In this document: one piece after another, positions 1-8,634 of the stretch | Numbering within the stretch: position 1 is the stretch's first letter | Layout: every line of letters begins with the position of its first letter | NCBI RefSeq assembly: GCF_014651635.1 | Contig: NZ_BMXG01000009.1 | Span: forward strand, 111,958 to 175,957 | DNA: 64,000 nucleotides | Source: Cerasicoccus arenae | Lineage (GTDB): Bacteria > Verrucomicrobiota > Verrucomicrobiia > Opitutales > Cerasicoccaceae | Direction of reading: 5' to 3' | Notes under the pieces: model-generated | Told to the model about the DNA's origin: nothing | Database searches by the model: none | Seen by the model: the letters and a program-made list of their open reading frames with translations, nothing else | Program-made: the position numbers and the translations under genes

Positions 1-618
1 ATTCATCGCATTCAAGTCAGTTCCGTTTCCAGGGCTAACCAGTATTCGATGCGGCTTACCGTTGATATCGAGCACAGACTCACGAGGAGAACTCGTCAAA
101 GTGAGACCTGTAATTTGATCGATGGGGTCAAAGGTAACTCCATTCTCGTTGCCGCTGACCAGCCAGGATTTAAGGTCGGGCAAGGCATTTGCTGTCGTTG
201 GGTTTTGCGGATCAAAATCATCCTCATTACCATTGCTCCATGCCCCAACCCAATGACGGTTTCGGCGATCATTCCAATAGTCATCAAACTTCACCATCTC
301 AGCAGTTGAGTCCATATCCACTCCCACATCGACGCTCTCCGGTATGAGAATATCAGCCTGACCAGTCACTCGTTGATCCGGCCCAGTATGACGCTGTAAT
401 TCGCCAATCGCAACGCTCAGTGCGAGTATCGCATTTTGTCGCGCTTCACTATTTCGGGCCGCATTGGTTGCTGCATGTACCTCTACTTTAGTTAAAGTTG
501 CCATTGAAAGCAGCAATAACAGAATAAAAGCGGCCAGTGACATTGCCACGATGATAGCGAAACCTCGCTTGTTTTGGGATAAGTACCTTCTATGTACGAT
601 TCTGCTGTTAGTCTTCAT
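1..618 (-). CDS. Verru_Chthon cassette protein A-like, 3' end cut by window edge
   Basis: An open frame runs from an ATG at 618 to the left edge without a stop (206 codons seen), so the C-terminus lies outside the window. Residues about 18-43 are a prepilin-like hydrophobic helix beginning RGFAIIVAMSLAAF, followed by an Asn/Ala/Arg-rich segment and ALSVAIGELQRHTGPDQRVT. The same layout occurs in the 1243-aa protein at 18742-22473 (RGFALVIALSLMGL, then ALGNLQMYAGDDRRVT), so the two are paralogues. Large proteins with this N-terminus in Verrucomicrobiota match what I remember of TIGR02600, cassette protein A. The role is unknown; a pilin-like surface or envelope protein is inferred. No clear Shine-Dalgarno precedes the ATG. 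Confidence 0.7.
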   Translation of the reverse strand, partial: MKTNSRIVHRRYLSQNKRGFAIIVAMSLAAFILLLLLSMATLTKVEVHAATNAARNSEARQNAILALSVAIGELQRHTGPDQRVTGQADILIPESVDVGVDMDSTAEMVKFDDYWNDRRNRHWVGAWSNGNEDDFDPQNPTTANALPDLKSWLVSGNENGVTFDPIDQITGLTLTSSPRESVLDINGKPHRILVSPGNGTDLNAMN

Positions 619-801
619 GCTAACATTGGGGTAAATGGTGTGTCATTATTCTACTTCTTAATCGGAGTACATTTTTCAAGGGGGGAGATTTGATCTGGGT
701 AGCCACGGCTGCGAAAGCAACTAAGCATCTTAAATGGCTTAATATATTAAAGCCATGTTGATAACATATGGCATGCCCATATGTGTTTCAACTCCGCCGC
801 T

Positions 802-817
802 ATGCAATTAGTTGCGT
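802..817. promoter_or_regulatory. LacI-type palindrome, site 1
   Basis: The sequence ATGCAATTAGTTGCGT is an imperfect palindrome (ATGCAAT/GTTGCGT arms, 2-nt centre) about 185 bp upstream of the pilin-like gene that starts at 618. It resembles sites at 3684, 3813 and 8564. The TGCAAY-NN-RTTGCR form is typical of LacI-family operators. The rest of the 619-904 gap shows no gene. Confidence 0.4.
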
Positions 818-904
818 AGGCGAGATCGGTGAGGCCGTTTTTGCTACTAATGAGTGGTCGACGTTAACGTCTTTGATACCTCGGCAAATACCTCGTTCAT
901 GAGA

Positions 905-1792
905 TTATTGGTATTTATGGAAATCTTGGAGGTCAAAAATCTTCCATGACTTTTCATCAGTGCGTCGATATTCCAGCACCAGCCCAATACTCTTGGCTGG
1001 TCCTTGATAGTAGGCTAAGTGAAAACGCTGCTTTCCTGCCTTAAGCACAGCTTTCCCAGTTTTAGCCTGCATGCCATGGTTACCGTCGTTGTCGATAATT
1101 TCTTTGCCGTTGATTTCAAGGATTGAACCGTCATCGGAACTGAGGCGAAACTCATATTCACCCGCCAATTCTTGTGGCCATTCCAGCACCGCTTTGAAGT
1201 CGATGGCAAACCACTCAAACTGATCGGTGACTCCGGGAAATCCATCGGTAAAATCCCGGACAGTCAGATTGAATGCGTAACTATAAATCTTTTGAGTTTG
1301 CCGACGCTTCTTCTTCACATCCTTGAACCATTCGTTATCTGAACGTAATCGACTGATGTGATCGAAGGTATAGATCGTGCCGACCCAAGAATGATCAAGT
1401 TGTTTAACGGTTCCGAATGAATCGATGTTTAAGGATTGTTTTTTAAGCATCCCTTGTAATTGGCCAATTCCACCTGCTCCCGAAATTTTGCCAATTCCGA
1501 TACTATCGCTGGATTGAATTACCGGGACTTCCATATCCAGCGGCATTATCTCAGCCATACTCACTACCGATCGCGTCATAACGGGCGCACTAGCCGTACT
1601 GGAAAGCTGAACTTTAATTTCGGGTGGCGGTGGTGGAATAGCCGAAGGAATGTCTGGGGCAACTAATTCTGGCTCTGTTGCCCGTAAGGACTGAAAGATA
1701 GTAAATCCGCCCAGCGCGAATAAGGCGACGAAGTGCGCAATCAAACTGACAACTAGCACTTCAACTAGTGGTAAGTTTACTTTACGTCGCAT
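905..1792 (-). CDS. TonB-like N-terminus with C-terminal PA14-like domain
   Basis: The 295-aa protein starts with a short basic segment and one membrane helix at about residues 10-33. A Pro-rich stretch with five consecutive prolines (about 50-60) follows, then a linker. From about residue 135 to the end it looks like a PA14 beta-sandwich: motifs EYEFRLSSDDGSILEINGK and a later FHLAYYQGPAKSIGLVLEY are typical. The helix plus proline linker recalls TonB-type energy transducers, but the C-terminus is PA14, a carbohydrate-binding or adhesion fold, not TonB. It lies 27 bp downstream of the GH5 gene at 1820-3451 on the same strand, so co-transcription is likely. An inner-membrane-anchored periplasmic glycan-binding protein is inferred. 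Confidence 0.65.
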   Translation of the reverse strand: MRRKVNLPLVEVLVVSLIAHFVALFALGGFTIFQSLRATEPELVAPDIPSAIPPPPPEIKVQLSSTASAPVMTRSVVSMAEIMPLDMEVPVIQSSDSIGIGKISGAGGIGQLQGMLKKQSLNIDSFGTVKQLDHSWVGTIYTFDHISRLRSDNEWFKDVKKKRRQTQKIYSYAFNLTVRDFTDGFPGVTDQFEWFAIDFKAVLEWPQELAGEYEFRLSSDDGSILEINGKEIIDNDGNHGMQAKTGKAVLKAGKQRFHLAYYQGPAKSIGLVLEYRRTDEKSWKIFDLQDFHKYQ

Positions 1793-1819
1793 ACTGATAT
1801 GTCCGTTTGAAAGTAATAA

Positions 1820-3451
1820 TTAGCGCATTTTTTGAGATTTAAATTTTTTGCCAGAAAACGCTTCGATGACTTGCTCGCCCCAGAATGGCGTAGGCGTGTA
1901 GTTCCAATCAAGAAGAAGGCGGGGTGAAGCACGCGGATGAAAGCACCACGCAGTCCAATTGAGCCGGTAATCTTGAATCACTGCCAACATTGCCGGCACC
2001 CAAGTCTCGGCATCCTCCTGTGCACTGGCTGCCATCCATTCCATCTTATTAATGTCGGCCCCGACTTCACCAACGAAGATCGGGTATTTATCAGCGACTT
2101 TAAGGAATTTGTTCACCCAGCCCTTTTTCCATGGATAGACATGCGTCGAATACATGACTCCGTTAGCTTGTGGGTCATCCTTAACCGCATAGCCATCAAG
2201 AATACCAGAAAGGTCATAGGCCCAATCCAACCCACCGATAACAACAATATTTTTGGCACCCGTGGCGCGGACTGTATCGACCATAGCCTGCATTCCGGGC
2301 GACTCAAATCCCTGGGCATTCTTAACCTTTTCATCCGCAGTTAGAAATGCGTCCTCATCGGCCTTTTTGCCTTTTTCCGCCACAAATCCCCCATTAAGCC
2401 AAACATCCCAAGTAATGCCATGCGGCTCATTAATCAGATCAAATAGGACGGCTGGGTGGTTCGAATAGCGAGTCGCAGCATCCTTCCAAAACGTTAAATA
2501 CTCGTCCTTGGGAGCACGATAGCGGTGGAGGTCCAGCACGACATACGCGCCACGATTTGCAGCGAGTGTAATGACGTTGTCTACAAGCTTACGGTAACTC
2601 TCACCATCATCATCGAACCAATAGGAATCCTTGACCGGTAGCCGGATGACATTCGCACCCCACTTATCAATAGCAACTTCTGTCGATTTTAATACATTTT
2701 CGCCGCGCGCACTCCATTCGAGACTGGCAACATTAACACCTTGGAGCCAAACTTCCTTGCCTTCAGGATTGTGTAGACGATTCCCGACAACTTTCAGCAT
2801 CGGTGGCCATTGGTTAGTCTTGGGTGCTTCGACAGCAACGGTGAGGCGCGCCTTTTCGGCAGCTTTAGCATCAGCCTTAGCACGAACAGCTGTGGGATCA
2901 ACTGGCTCCAGTCTGATATCGTCCAAGTCCATAACCCCTTGTTTGACCTGAAAGAGGCTGGGCATATATTCGAGGGCAACTGCGTCCTCTGGAACCAGAA
3001 ACACGACTGATTTTTCCTGCCACTCATTTGTTGATTTCCTCAAATAAGGATGAGGAGGAGAAGTCGATGCCTTGCCGCCACTGGCGTTCTTAAAGTTCAT
3101 CATAATGCGGGCGTCGTACCATGCTTTGCTGCCTGGTTTTAAATTTGTTGTCCGCCAGCGCCAGCTAAGTTTGAGCGCTTGAACTCCCGCAGGGATATCG
3201 ACCACTCGATAAAGCATCGCGGTTTTACCCGGCTCCAAAGAAGTCAGCCGAGCATAAGTATTCCCGCCGTCTTTTTCGTAACTAAGCGATCCACCGGGGC
3301 CACTCCAATCAGCGGGACCGCTAGTGCCATTTCTCTCAAAGTCACCGTTGGATATTAAGCTGTCCGAAGCATGGAGGCCTGTCACAAAAATCGATCCGAA
3401 GCCCACTGAGAACAAGATTAAGAATAAGGATATTTTTCTTTTAATATTCAT
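1820..3451 (-). CDS. Secreted GH5-type endoglycanase with N-terminal CBM
   Basis: The 543-aa protein has a signal peptide (about 1-28), a CenC-like carbohydrate-binding sandwich (about 30-185, beginning SLISNGDFERNG and ending VMDLDDIRLEP), an Ala/Lys-rich linker (186-212) and a GH5-like TIM barrel (215-535). The acid/base is Glu342 in FDLINEP and the nucleophile Glu462 in PIFVGEVGAD; STHVYPWKKGW precedes the nucleophile as in GH5. It probably cleaves a beta-glucan or beta-mannan outside the cytoplasm; the subfamily cannot be set by eye. First gene of a probable two-gene unit with the PA14 protein. The 607-bp upstream gap holds two LacI-type palindromes. Confidence 0.85.
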   Translation of the reverse strand: MNIKRKISLFLILFSVGFGSIFVTGLHASDSLISNGDFERNGTSGPADWSGPGGSLSYEKDGGNTYARLTSLEPGKTAMLYRVVDIPAGVQALKLSWRWRTTNLKPGSKAWYDARIMMNFKNASGGKASTSPPHPYLRKSTNEWQEKSVVFLVPEDAVALEYMPSLFQVKQGVMDLDDIRLEPVDPTAVRAKADAKAAEKARLTVAVEAPKTNQWPPMLKVVGNRLHNPEGKEVWLQGVNVASLEWSARGENVLKSTEVAIDKWGANVIRLPVKDSYWFDDDGESYRKLVDNVITLAANRGAYVVLDLHRYRAPKDEYLTFWKDAATRYSNHPAVLFDLINEPHGITWDVWLNGGFVAEKGKKADEDAFLTADEKVKNAQGFESPGMQAMVDTVRATGAKNIVVIGGLDWAYDLSGILDGYAVKDDPQANGVMYSTHVYPWKKGWVNKFLKVADKYPIFVGEVGADINKMEWMAASAQEDAETWVPAMLAVIQDYRLNWTAWCFHPRASPRLLLDWNYTPTPFWGEQVIEAFSGKKFKSQKMR

Positions 3452-3683
3452 TACTAATTAAATTCAATAAATTCAAAATCAGCAAAACAGACGCTAAATC
3501 CGAACAGAATACTCGCAGCGCGAATTACCGAATGATGCATTGATCAAAAAGGGTTGTTTTTTTGGGAGGGGGGGAGGTTGTGCGCTCAGCAGTTAAGAAA
3601 CAGGACAAGCACTGAGCTAACGGATTTCCTTTTGTCTTGGCTTTAATCGATTCCAGAAAGATGGAACGAGCAACACATACAGC

Positions 3684-3699
3684 CCGCAACTAGTTGCAC
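3684..3699. promoter_or_regulatory. LacI-type palindrome, site 2
   Basis: GCAACTAGTTGC at 3686-3697 is a perfect 12-bp palindrome between the two divergent GH5 genes. It shares the GCAAY-NN-RTTGC core with sites at 802, 3813 and 8564. Confidence 0.45.
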
Positions 3700-3812
3700 A
3701 GACCAAGGCACAGATAGATGAAAACAGAATTATTTTGATTACTTATATCCCAAAATACATGAGTTTTAATTATCATTTTCTGACTAAAATCCATTAGCCT
3801 ACTGGCATGATC

Positions 3813-3828
3813 CTGCAATCAATTGCGC
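3813..3828. promoter_or_regulatory. LacI-type palindrome, site 3
   Basis: TGCAATCAATTGCG is nearly symmetric (TGCAAT/ATTGCG around CA) and lies about 230 bp upstream of the 999-aa GH5 gene. It is the second site in this divergent gap, which suggests one regulator for both GH5 genes. Confidence 0.45.
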
Positions 3829-4058
3829 AATGCTGACGTTGATCAGTAGCGACGTGTGTGCTTATCTGCTGGCACTAAGCAATCATTGTATTGCAATCCC
3901 CCGCCTCTCCCACTCGCCCCCCTACTAGCCTCACGTGCTCCCCTACTCATCCGTGCTCAATTCGCACCTCTCTACGCGTACCCCGAGCACTGGACACGAG
4001 AAGCTACTCCATTTTTTAGTATATTAACCCTAATAATAACAACTAAAAACAACAAGAT

Positions 4059-7058
4059 ATGTCCCCCCTATCTAAAATAAAAACGCGCGCTTTGCTCATC
4101 GTGATTACGATGTTCATGGCTTCTTGGCTACACGCCGAAACTGTCTATCTAGGTTCCCCGCACATACTACAATACTTCCATCAAGGTCCTTGGAATGTAC
4201 AAGGTGGCGAATCCACAGTCGCCCATACATTCACCTTGCCAGACAATGGTGGCACACAGGTGAATTTCTCATTCGAGAATGCCCTGAAAGGGGTAGATGT
4301 CACGGATCCAAATGCTCCTGACACCACAGGTGCCCTACCCGCAACTTGGAGTCATCATGGCACCAACGGTATGGCGGCTGGTGAAGCGACGGTTGCCCGC
4401 TTCGATAGCGGCGACCAATTCTCACTCGTTGTAGACCATCAGATTGCGATTGAGGCATTCACCATGCATGAATACCAAGGCGGTGAAGAAGTTCGCATTA
4501 CCTGGACCGACGAGGGTATCGCCAAATCTCTGAATCTCATTATGACCACCGCAAACGGTGTCATCACAATTGGAGGCAGAAGAGGCAATTACCCCCTATC
4601 CGATCCCATCATCGCTGATGCTAACACGCCGATTATATTCACAAATGTGACTCCTCCAAGCTCTGACCACTTGAGGCTCTGCAGCATCGCGTGCTCGTTG
4701 GTTCTCAATGCACCGCCTTACTACGAACCAAGTGATGACGGATTTGTCCAAATGTTTGGCGTCAACATTGCTGGAGCTGAATTCAATTCCGGCAATTTAC
4801 CAGGAACTCATGGATACAACTACTTCTATCCCAATGAGGACGAAGTGGAGTATTATCACAGCAAGGGACTGAACTTAATTCGCCTGCCCTTCAAATGGAA
4901 GCGCCTACAGAATTCACTCTATGCGCCACTAAGCACCAACGAACTGGCTTTAATCGATGGCGTCCTTGCGCTCGCGGCAGCACGCGATATGAAGGTCATC
5001 CTCGATATGCATGACTATGGTCATTATGATGATGATGACATTAAAATCGGGAACCCTGCTCTGCCCCACAGTGCTTATGCTGACGTATGGCTGAAAATCG
5101 CAGATCACTTCAAGAATAACGATGCCATCTATGGCTACGGCTTAATGAATGAACCAGTCGGAATGGCCGCCGGAGGCGGCAACTGGCCAGTCGCTGCACA
5201 AACAGCAACGGACGCTATTCGTTCCGTGGATGCAAAAACATGGATCATCGTTGGAGGTGAAAACTGGAGTAGCGCCACTAAATGGCGTGCATCAAACCCC
5301 AATCTCGATGTGATCGATCCATCAGACAAACTGATCTATGAAGCCCACTGCTATTTTAGCAATGCAGGAAACGATAATTACGGCTCCTGGAGTGCAGAGC
5401 AAGTCTACCCCTATGAAGCCATCCACCGCGTGGAGCCATTCGTCCAATGGCTTAAGGAACGTGACGCACGCGGTTTCGTCGGAGAATATGGTATTCCCGG
5501 AAACGAGCCGCGCTGGAACGACGTCTTGGAAAACTTTATGGAGTACCTAGGTGCTAATGGCTTGAGCGCCACATACTGGGCAGGTGGCCGCTACTGGAAC
5601 AACTATTCTCTCGGTGTCCATCCCTCAAGCAACTATACGGTCGACCGCCCACAGATGGCCGTTCTGACAAAAGACTTCGCCTACACCGTCACGCAGGAAG
5701 AGGTAGATATCGCCTATGCCAAGATCGCAGTCGCCAGCTCCATTCAAAATAGCTCCAAGAGTGCAGACAAGGCAGTCGATGGTGATGATGCCACATTCTG
5801 GAGCAGTTCATTTGCTGACGACGAATGGATCTACGTCGACCTTGAGCAGTCCTACGGCTTCGATCGCGTCGAAATCGTTTGGGAAAATGCCTATGCCAGT
5901 GAATATCGCATTCAGGTATCCAATGACGCCGCAAGCTGGACCGACATTTATTCGACCACCACAGGAAACGGAGGCACAGACACCCTCACTGCACTTGCTG
6001 GCAATGGTCGCTACGTTCGGCTTTACTGTGATGTCCGTGGCACAGGCTGGGGCAATGGTGTCCGTAGTTTTAGAATATACAGCAGTGAGTCCGGTGTTCC
6101 CGTAGCAAGTAACCTAACTGGAACGGACATTGGATCTACCGGCGCAGCTGGAAATAATAGCGAGAGTGGAGACAGCTACACCATTCAAGCGAGTGGCTAC
6201 GATATCTATGGCACTGCCGATAGCTTCCGCTTCCTTCATCAAACAATGACAGGAGACGGAGAGATTACAGCTCTTGTATCGAGCTTGACCGCCACCCACA
6301 GTTGGGCCAAAGCAGGCTTGATGATGCGAGAATCTACCGATGCCAATGCAAGGAACGTCTTTGTCTTAGCAACCAACGGTACCGCAACAAACATGCAATA
6401 CCGCTCGACCACCGGTGGCTCAACCGCGAACATATCTGGCACCGGAACCATCCCACACTGGCTTAGACTAAGCCGCAGCGGGGACACATTTACGGGCTAT
6501 CACTCAAGTGACGGTGTCAACTGGACGACCATTGGCGCTCAAACCATCGCTGGCATGCCTACGAACTTGGAGATTGGCCTCGCTGCCACCTCCCATAACA
6601 ACAGCGTGCTAACGACTGCAGTCTTCGATAACGTCACTCTACCCGGAGACACGACACCCACTGTGCCAACAAACCTCACTGAAGGCAAAACAGCCACCGC
6701 CAGTACTGAACAAAACTCGTCACGGTCTGCCGACATGGCCGTTGATGGAGATGGTGTTACTCGGTGGAGTAGCATATATGCCGACAACGAATGGATTTAC
6801 GTGGATCTCGGACAAAGCTACGACATCGACGAAGTTGTCCTTTCTTGGGAAGCAGCCTATGCTAGCGGCTATCGAATCCAAGTCTCGGATAATGCATCAA
6901 CCTGGACAGACATCTATACCACGACGACCGGCAACGGCGGTACGGATCAACTCACGAACCTCAGCGGCAACGGGCGCTACGTGCGCATTCTCTGCGAGAC
7001 ACGTGGGACGTCATGGGGCAACTCCCTCTATGAAATCGAAGTTTATGGCAGCCTCTAG
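4059..7058 (+). CDS. Multidomain secreted GH5 glycosidase with two F5/8-C modules
   Basis: 999 aa. Signal peptide 1-26. Residues 27-220 form a beta-rich module I do not recognise. The GH5 barrel spans about 225-545 with acid/base Glu365 (YGYGLMNEP) and nucleophile Glu476 (RGFVGEYGIPGNEP). Then come an F5/8 type C (CBM32-like) domain (about 550-673), a concanavalin-like DUF1349-type domain (about 690-868; VSSLTATHSWAKAGLMMRES) and a second F5/8-C domain (about 873-999). The two F5/8-C copies are close duplicates sharing EWIYVDL and TTTGNGGTD, so they arose by internal duplication. Probably a polysaccharide endo-hydrolase that docks on insoluble or galactose-bearing glycan. Monocistronic, with a strong terminator 90 bp downstream. 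Confidence 0.85.
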   Translation: MSPLSKIKTRALLIVITMFMASWLHAETVYLGSPHILQYFHQGPWNVQGGESTVAHTFTLPDNGGTQVNFSFENALKGVDVTDPNAPDTTGALPATWSHHGTNGMAAGEATVARFDSGDQFSLVVDHQIAIEAFTMHEYQGGEEVRITWTDEGIAKSLNLIMTTANGVITIGGRRGNYPLSDPIIADANTPIIFTNVTPPSSDHLRLCSIACSLVLNAPPYYEPSDDGFVQMFGVNIAGAEFNSGNLPGTHGYNYFYPNEDEVEYYHSKGLNLIRLPFKWKRLQNSLYAPLSTNELALIDGVLALAAARDMKVILDMHDYGHYDDDDIKIGNPALPHSAYADVWLKIADHFKNNDAIYGYGLMNEPVGMAAGGGNWPVAAQTATDAIRSVDAKTWIIVGGENWSSATKWRASNPNLDVIDPSDKLIYEAHCYFSNAGNDNYGSWSAEQVYPYEAIHRVEPFVQWLKERDARGFVGEYGIPGNEPRWNDVLENFMEYLGANGLSATYWAGGRYWNNYSLGVHPSSNYTVDRPQMAVLTKDFAYTVTQEEVDIAYAKIAVASSIQNSSKSADKAVDGDDATFWSSSFADDEWIYVDLEQSYGFDRVEIVWENAYASEYRIQVSNDAASWTDIYSTTTGNGGTDTLTALAGNGRYVRLYCDVRGTGWGNGVRSFRIYSSESGVPVASNLTGTDIGSTGAAGNNSESGDSYTIQASGYDIYGTADSFRFLHQTMTGDGEITALVSSLTATHSWAKAGLMMRESTDANARNVFVLATNGTATNMQYRSTTGGSTANISGTGTIPHWLRLSRSGDTFTGYHSSDGVNWTTIGAQTIAGMPTNLEIGLAATSHNNSVLTTAVFDNVTLPGDTTPTVPTNLTEGKTATASTEQNSSRSADMAVDGDGVTRWSSIYADNEWIYVDLGQSYDIDEVVLSWEAAYASGYRIQVSDNASTWTDIYTTTTGNGGTDQLTNLSGNGRYVRILCETRGTSWGNSLYEIEVYGSL

Positions 7059-7149
7059 GTTACCAGAGACCATTCCGGTTGAATCCTACTGAGCGTTAAT
7101 CAATGGCTGAGAGAGGCCATTGAAACGTAGAGAAACAATAGTTTATAGA

Positions 7150-7186
7150 GGGTGCACGGCTTATTTGCCGTGCACCCTTTTTTTTC
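7150..7186 (+). terminator. Rho-independent terminator of the 999-aa GH5 gene
   Basis: A perfect 11-bp stem (GGGTGCACGGC / GCCGTGCACCC) with a 6-nt loop is followed by eight T residues. Confidence 0.92.
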
Positions 7187-7324
7187 ATTTTTCTTCCCCC
7201 CCCTCCCTCCCCGCCAGAGGCGAACGCATTTAAAGCCCACGTGTACCAAGCCCAAGTTTCACATCTGCTTGACCCACGTTCTGAGCAAATGGTTTAACGG
7301 CATGAAACGCCCAACAGAGTATCG

Positions 7325-7360
7325 ACAAAAAAGCGGCTTCCTGAATTCAGGAAGCCGCTT
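7325..7360 (-). terminator. Rho-independent terminator of the PEP-CTERM gene
   Basis: A perfect 30-bp palindrome (7331-7360, centred on GAATTC) is followed on the minus strand by a run of T residues. It lies 62 bp past the stop of the minus-strand gene at 7422. Confidence 0.9.
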
Positions 7361-7421
7361 ACTAAATTATTCTTTTAGAAAAGCCAGTGACTTTCTATGA
7401 GAATCAGTAAACCGAGGTACC

Positions 7422-8447
7422 TTATTTAGTTTGACGACGACGGATTAATCCGACGGCCAGAACTGCAAAGCCGAAGCCAATTGCATAGTGTGATGACTCG
7501 GGGATCAGCGAAATGCTCGATCCGCCAATGCCAAAATCAGCAACTGCGAATGCGCCGGCATTCACTGCACCATCAAGTCGAATACGATCGGTGAGAAGCG
7601 ATGCAGCAAGACCCGAATCCACATTCTCAAGAATCAGTTGGCCGGAACTACCGGTTAGGAAGTTCAGATAGCCGTCAGCACCTGCAGTGATCCCATTGTC
7701 CGTCGTGCCGGAAATGGTTATGGTGCCAGCAGTGAAATTAATCGTGCTTGCCGCCGCGAGACTTAACAGCGTCGCACTGACGTCGCTACCAGAAATCGTT
7801 AAGTCAGCCCCTGCTTGTTGGAGCTGACCAGTGATATCCACCGAACCGCCACTAAAGGTCAGTATGCCAGCTGTAGGGGCATAGGTTTGACTGAAATTAA
7901 CCGTGCCACCTTCAATCTGAAAATTGCCCAAGGACTCGATAAAAGCTGCTGTGATGTTGAGCTCACCCGAGCTTACTTTTATCGTTCCTGGAGCTCTCAG
8001 GTTAATGGCATTAGTCGTAACCGTACCACCATTGACATGAAACAGCGTATTTCGATTGAAATCTCCTATCATCATTCTCGCAGAAGTTCCTGCATTGAAG
8101 CTACTACCCGAGTTGAAAATAAGAGTTGCGTCGCCGACCGTGTTGGTTCCGAACTTCATCCAATTGTTTCCAGTCGCTTGAATGAAGCTACCGCCATTCA
8201 TGGTATATGTGGCACCACCACCAACAAGAAAATCCCCACCCGGAGTATAGACGACATCGCCAGAGTCGATAGTCACGCTGGTGCCCGATGTGGAGGTAGG
8301 AACGCCCGATGGGCTCCAGTTTCCAGCAGTTTGATAGCTGGTGTCAATGGCACCTGTCCAAACAGCTTGACCAAAAGCAGAGCTCGAACAAGCCACGCCT
8401 GCGACAAGGCATGCGATGGCTGGGGGGATAGAAGACTTTATTTTCAT
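7422..8447 (-). CDS. PEP-CTERM-like beta-repeat surface protein
   Basis: The 341-aa protein has a signal peptide (1-26) and a Gly/Ser/Thr-rich body of repeated short strands, beginning VWTGAIDTSYQTAGNWSPSG as in autotransporter-associated or pseudo-beta-helix proteins. The tail is a PEP-CTERM-like sorting signal: SLIPESSHYAIGFG, a hydrophobic segment, then RRRQTK. Such tails are processed by exosortase; none is encoded here. Surface or extracellular location is inferred and the function is unknown. Monocistronic with its own terminator, and two dyads (8491-8516, 8564-8579) upstream. Confidence 0.75.
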   Translation of the reverse strand: MKIKSSIPPAIACLVAGVACSSSAFGQAVWTGAIDTSYQTAGNWSPSGVPTSTSGTSVTIDSGDVVYTPGGDFLVGGGATYTMNGGSFIQATGNNWMKFGTNTVGDATLIFNSGSSFNAGTSARMMIGDFNRNTLFHVNGGTVTTNAINLRAPGTIKVSSGELNITAAFIESLGNFQIEGGTVNFSQTYAPTAGILTFSGGSVDITGQLQQAGADLTISGSDVSATLLSLAAASTINFTAGTITISGTTDNGITAGADGYLNFLTGSSGQLILENVDSGLAASLLTDRIRLDGAVNAGAFAVADFGIGGSSISLIPESSHYAIGFGFAVLAVGLIRRRQTK

Positions 8448-8490
8448 GTAATTTTGGGGGTTATGGGATGTATCGTCGATTTAAACTAGC

Positions 8491-8516
8491 ATTCAGTATA
8501 AATAAGCTAACTGAAT
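8491..8516. promoter_or_regulatory. Dyad upstream of the PEP-CTERM gene
   Basis: ATTCAGT and ACTGAAT are exact inverted arms 12 bp apart, 44-69 bp upstream of the start at 8447. A regulator-binding site is possible. Confidence 0.3.
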
Positions 8517-8563
8517 TGTCAAAAAAACTATAAAACCACAGTTCGCAACGCAATAGGTCTGTC

Positions 8564-8579
8564 ATGCAATTGATTGCAT
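8564..8579. promoter_or_regulatory. LacI-type palindrome, site 4
   Basis: ATGCAAT-TG-ATTGCAT has perfect 7-bp arms. It lies between the PEP-CTERM gene and the end of the PL22-like gene, about 120 bp upstream of the start at 8447. It is the best copy of the motif also found at 802, 3684 and 3813. Confidence 0.5.
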
Positions 8580-8634
8580 CGAGATACATTTACAGTGTTT
8601 TTCAAATGCAGTTTGTGCTACTGCGAGCAAATGA

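Larger units (their letters stand above)
3452..4058. other. Divergent intergenic region
   Basis: This 607-bp gap separates two divergent GH5 genes. It contains two palindromes (3684 and 3813), a short G-rich tract near 3565 and C-rich stretches near 3900-3960. No coding sequence with a credible protein or RNA gene was seen. Confidence 0.6.

Noticed and set aside
3856..4080. Short plus-strand frame before the 999-aa GH5 gene
   Set aside because: Low-complexity, Pro-rich translation from C-rich DNA, overlapping the real start, with no family-like sequence.
7815..8489. 224-codon plus-strand open frame
   Set aside because: It lies antisense to the PEP-CTERM gene, whose protein has a signal peptide, repeats and sorting tail; the antisense product has no recognisable features.
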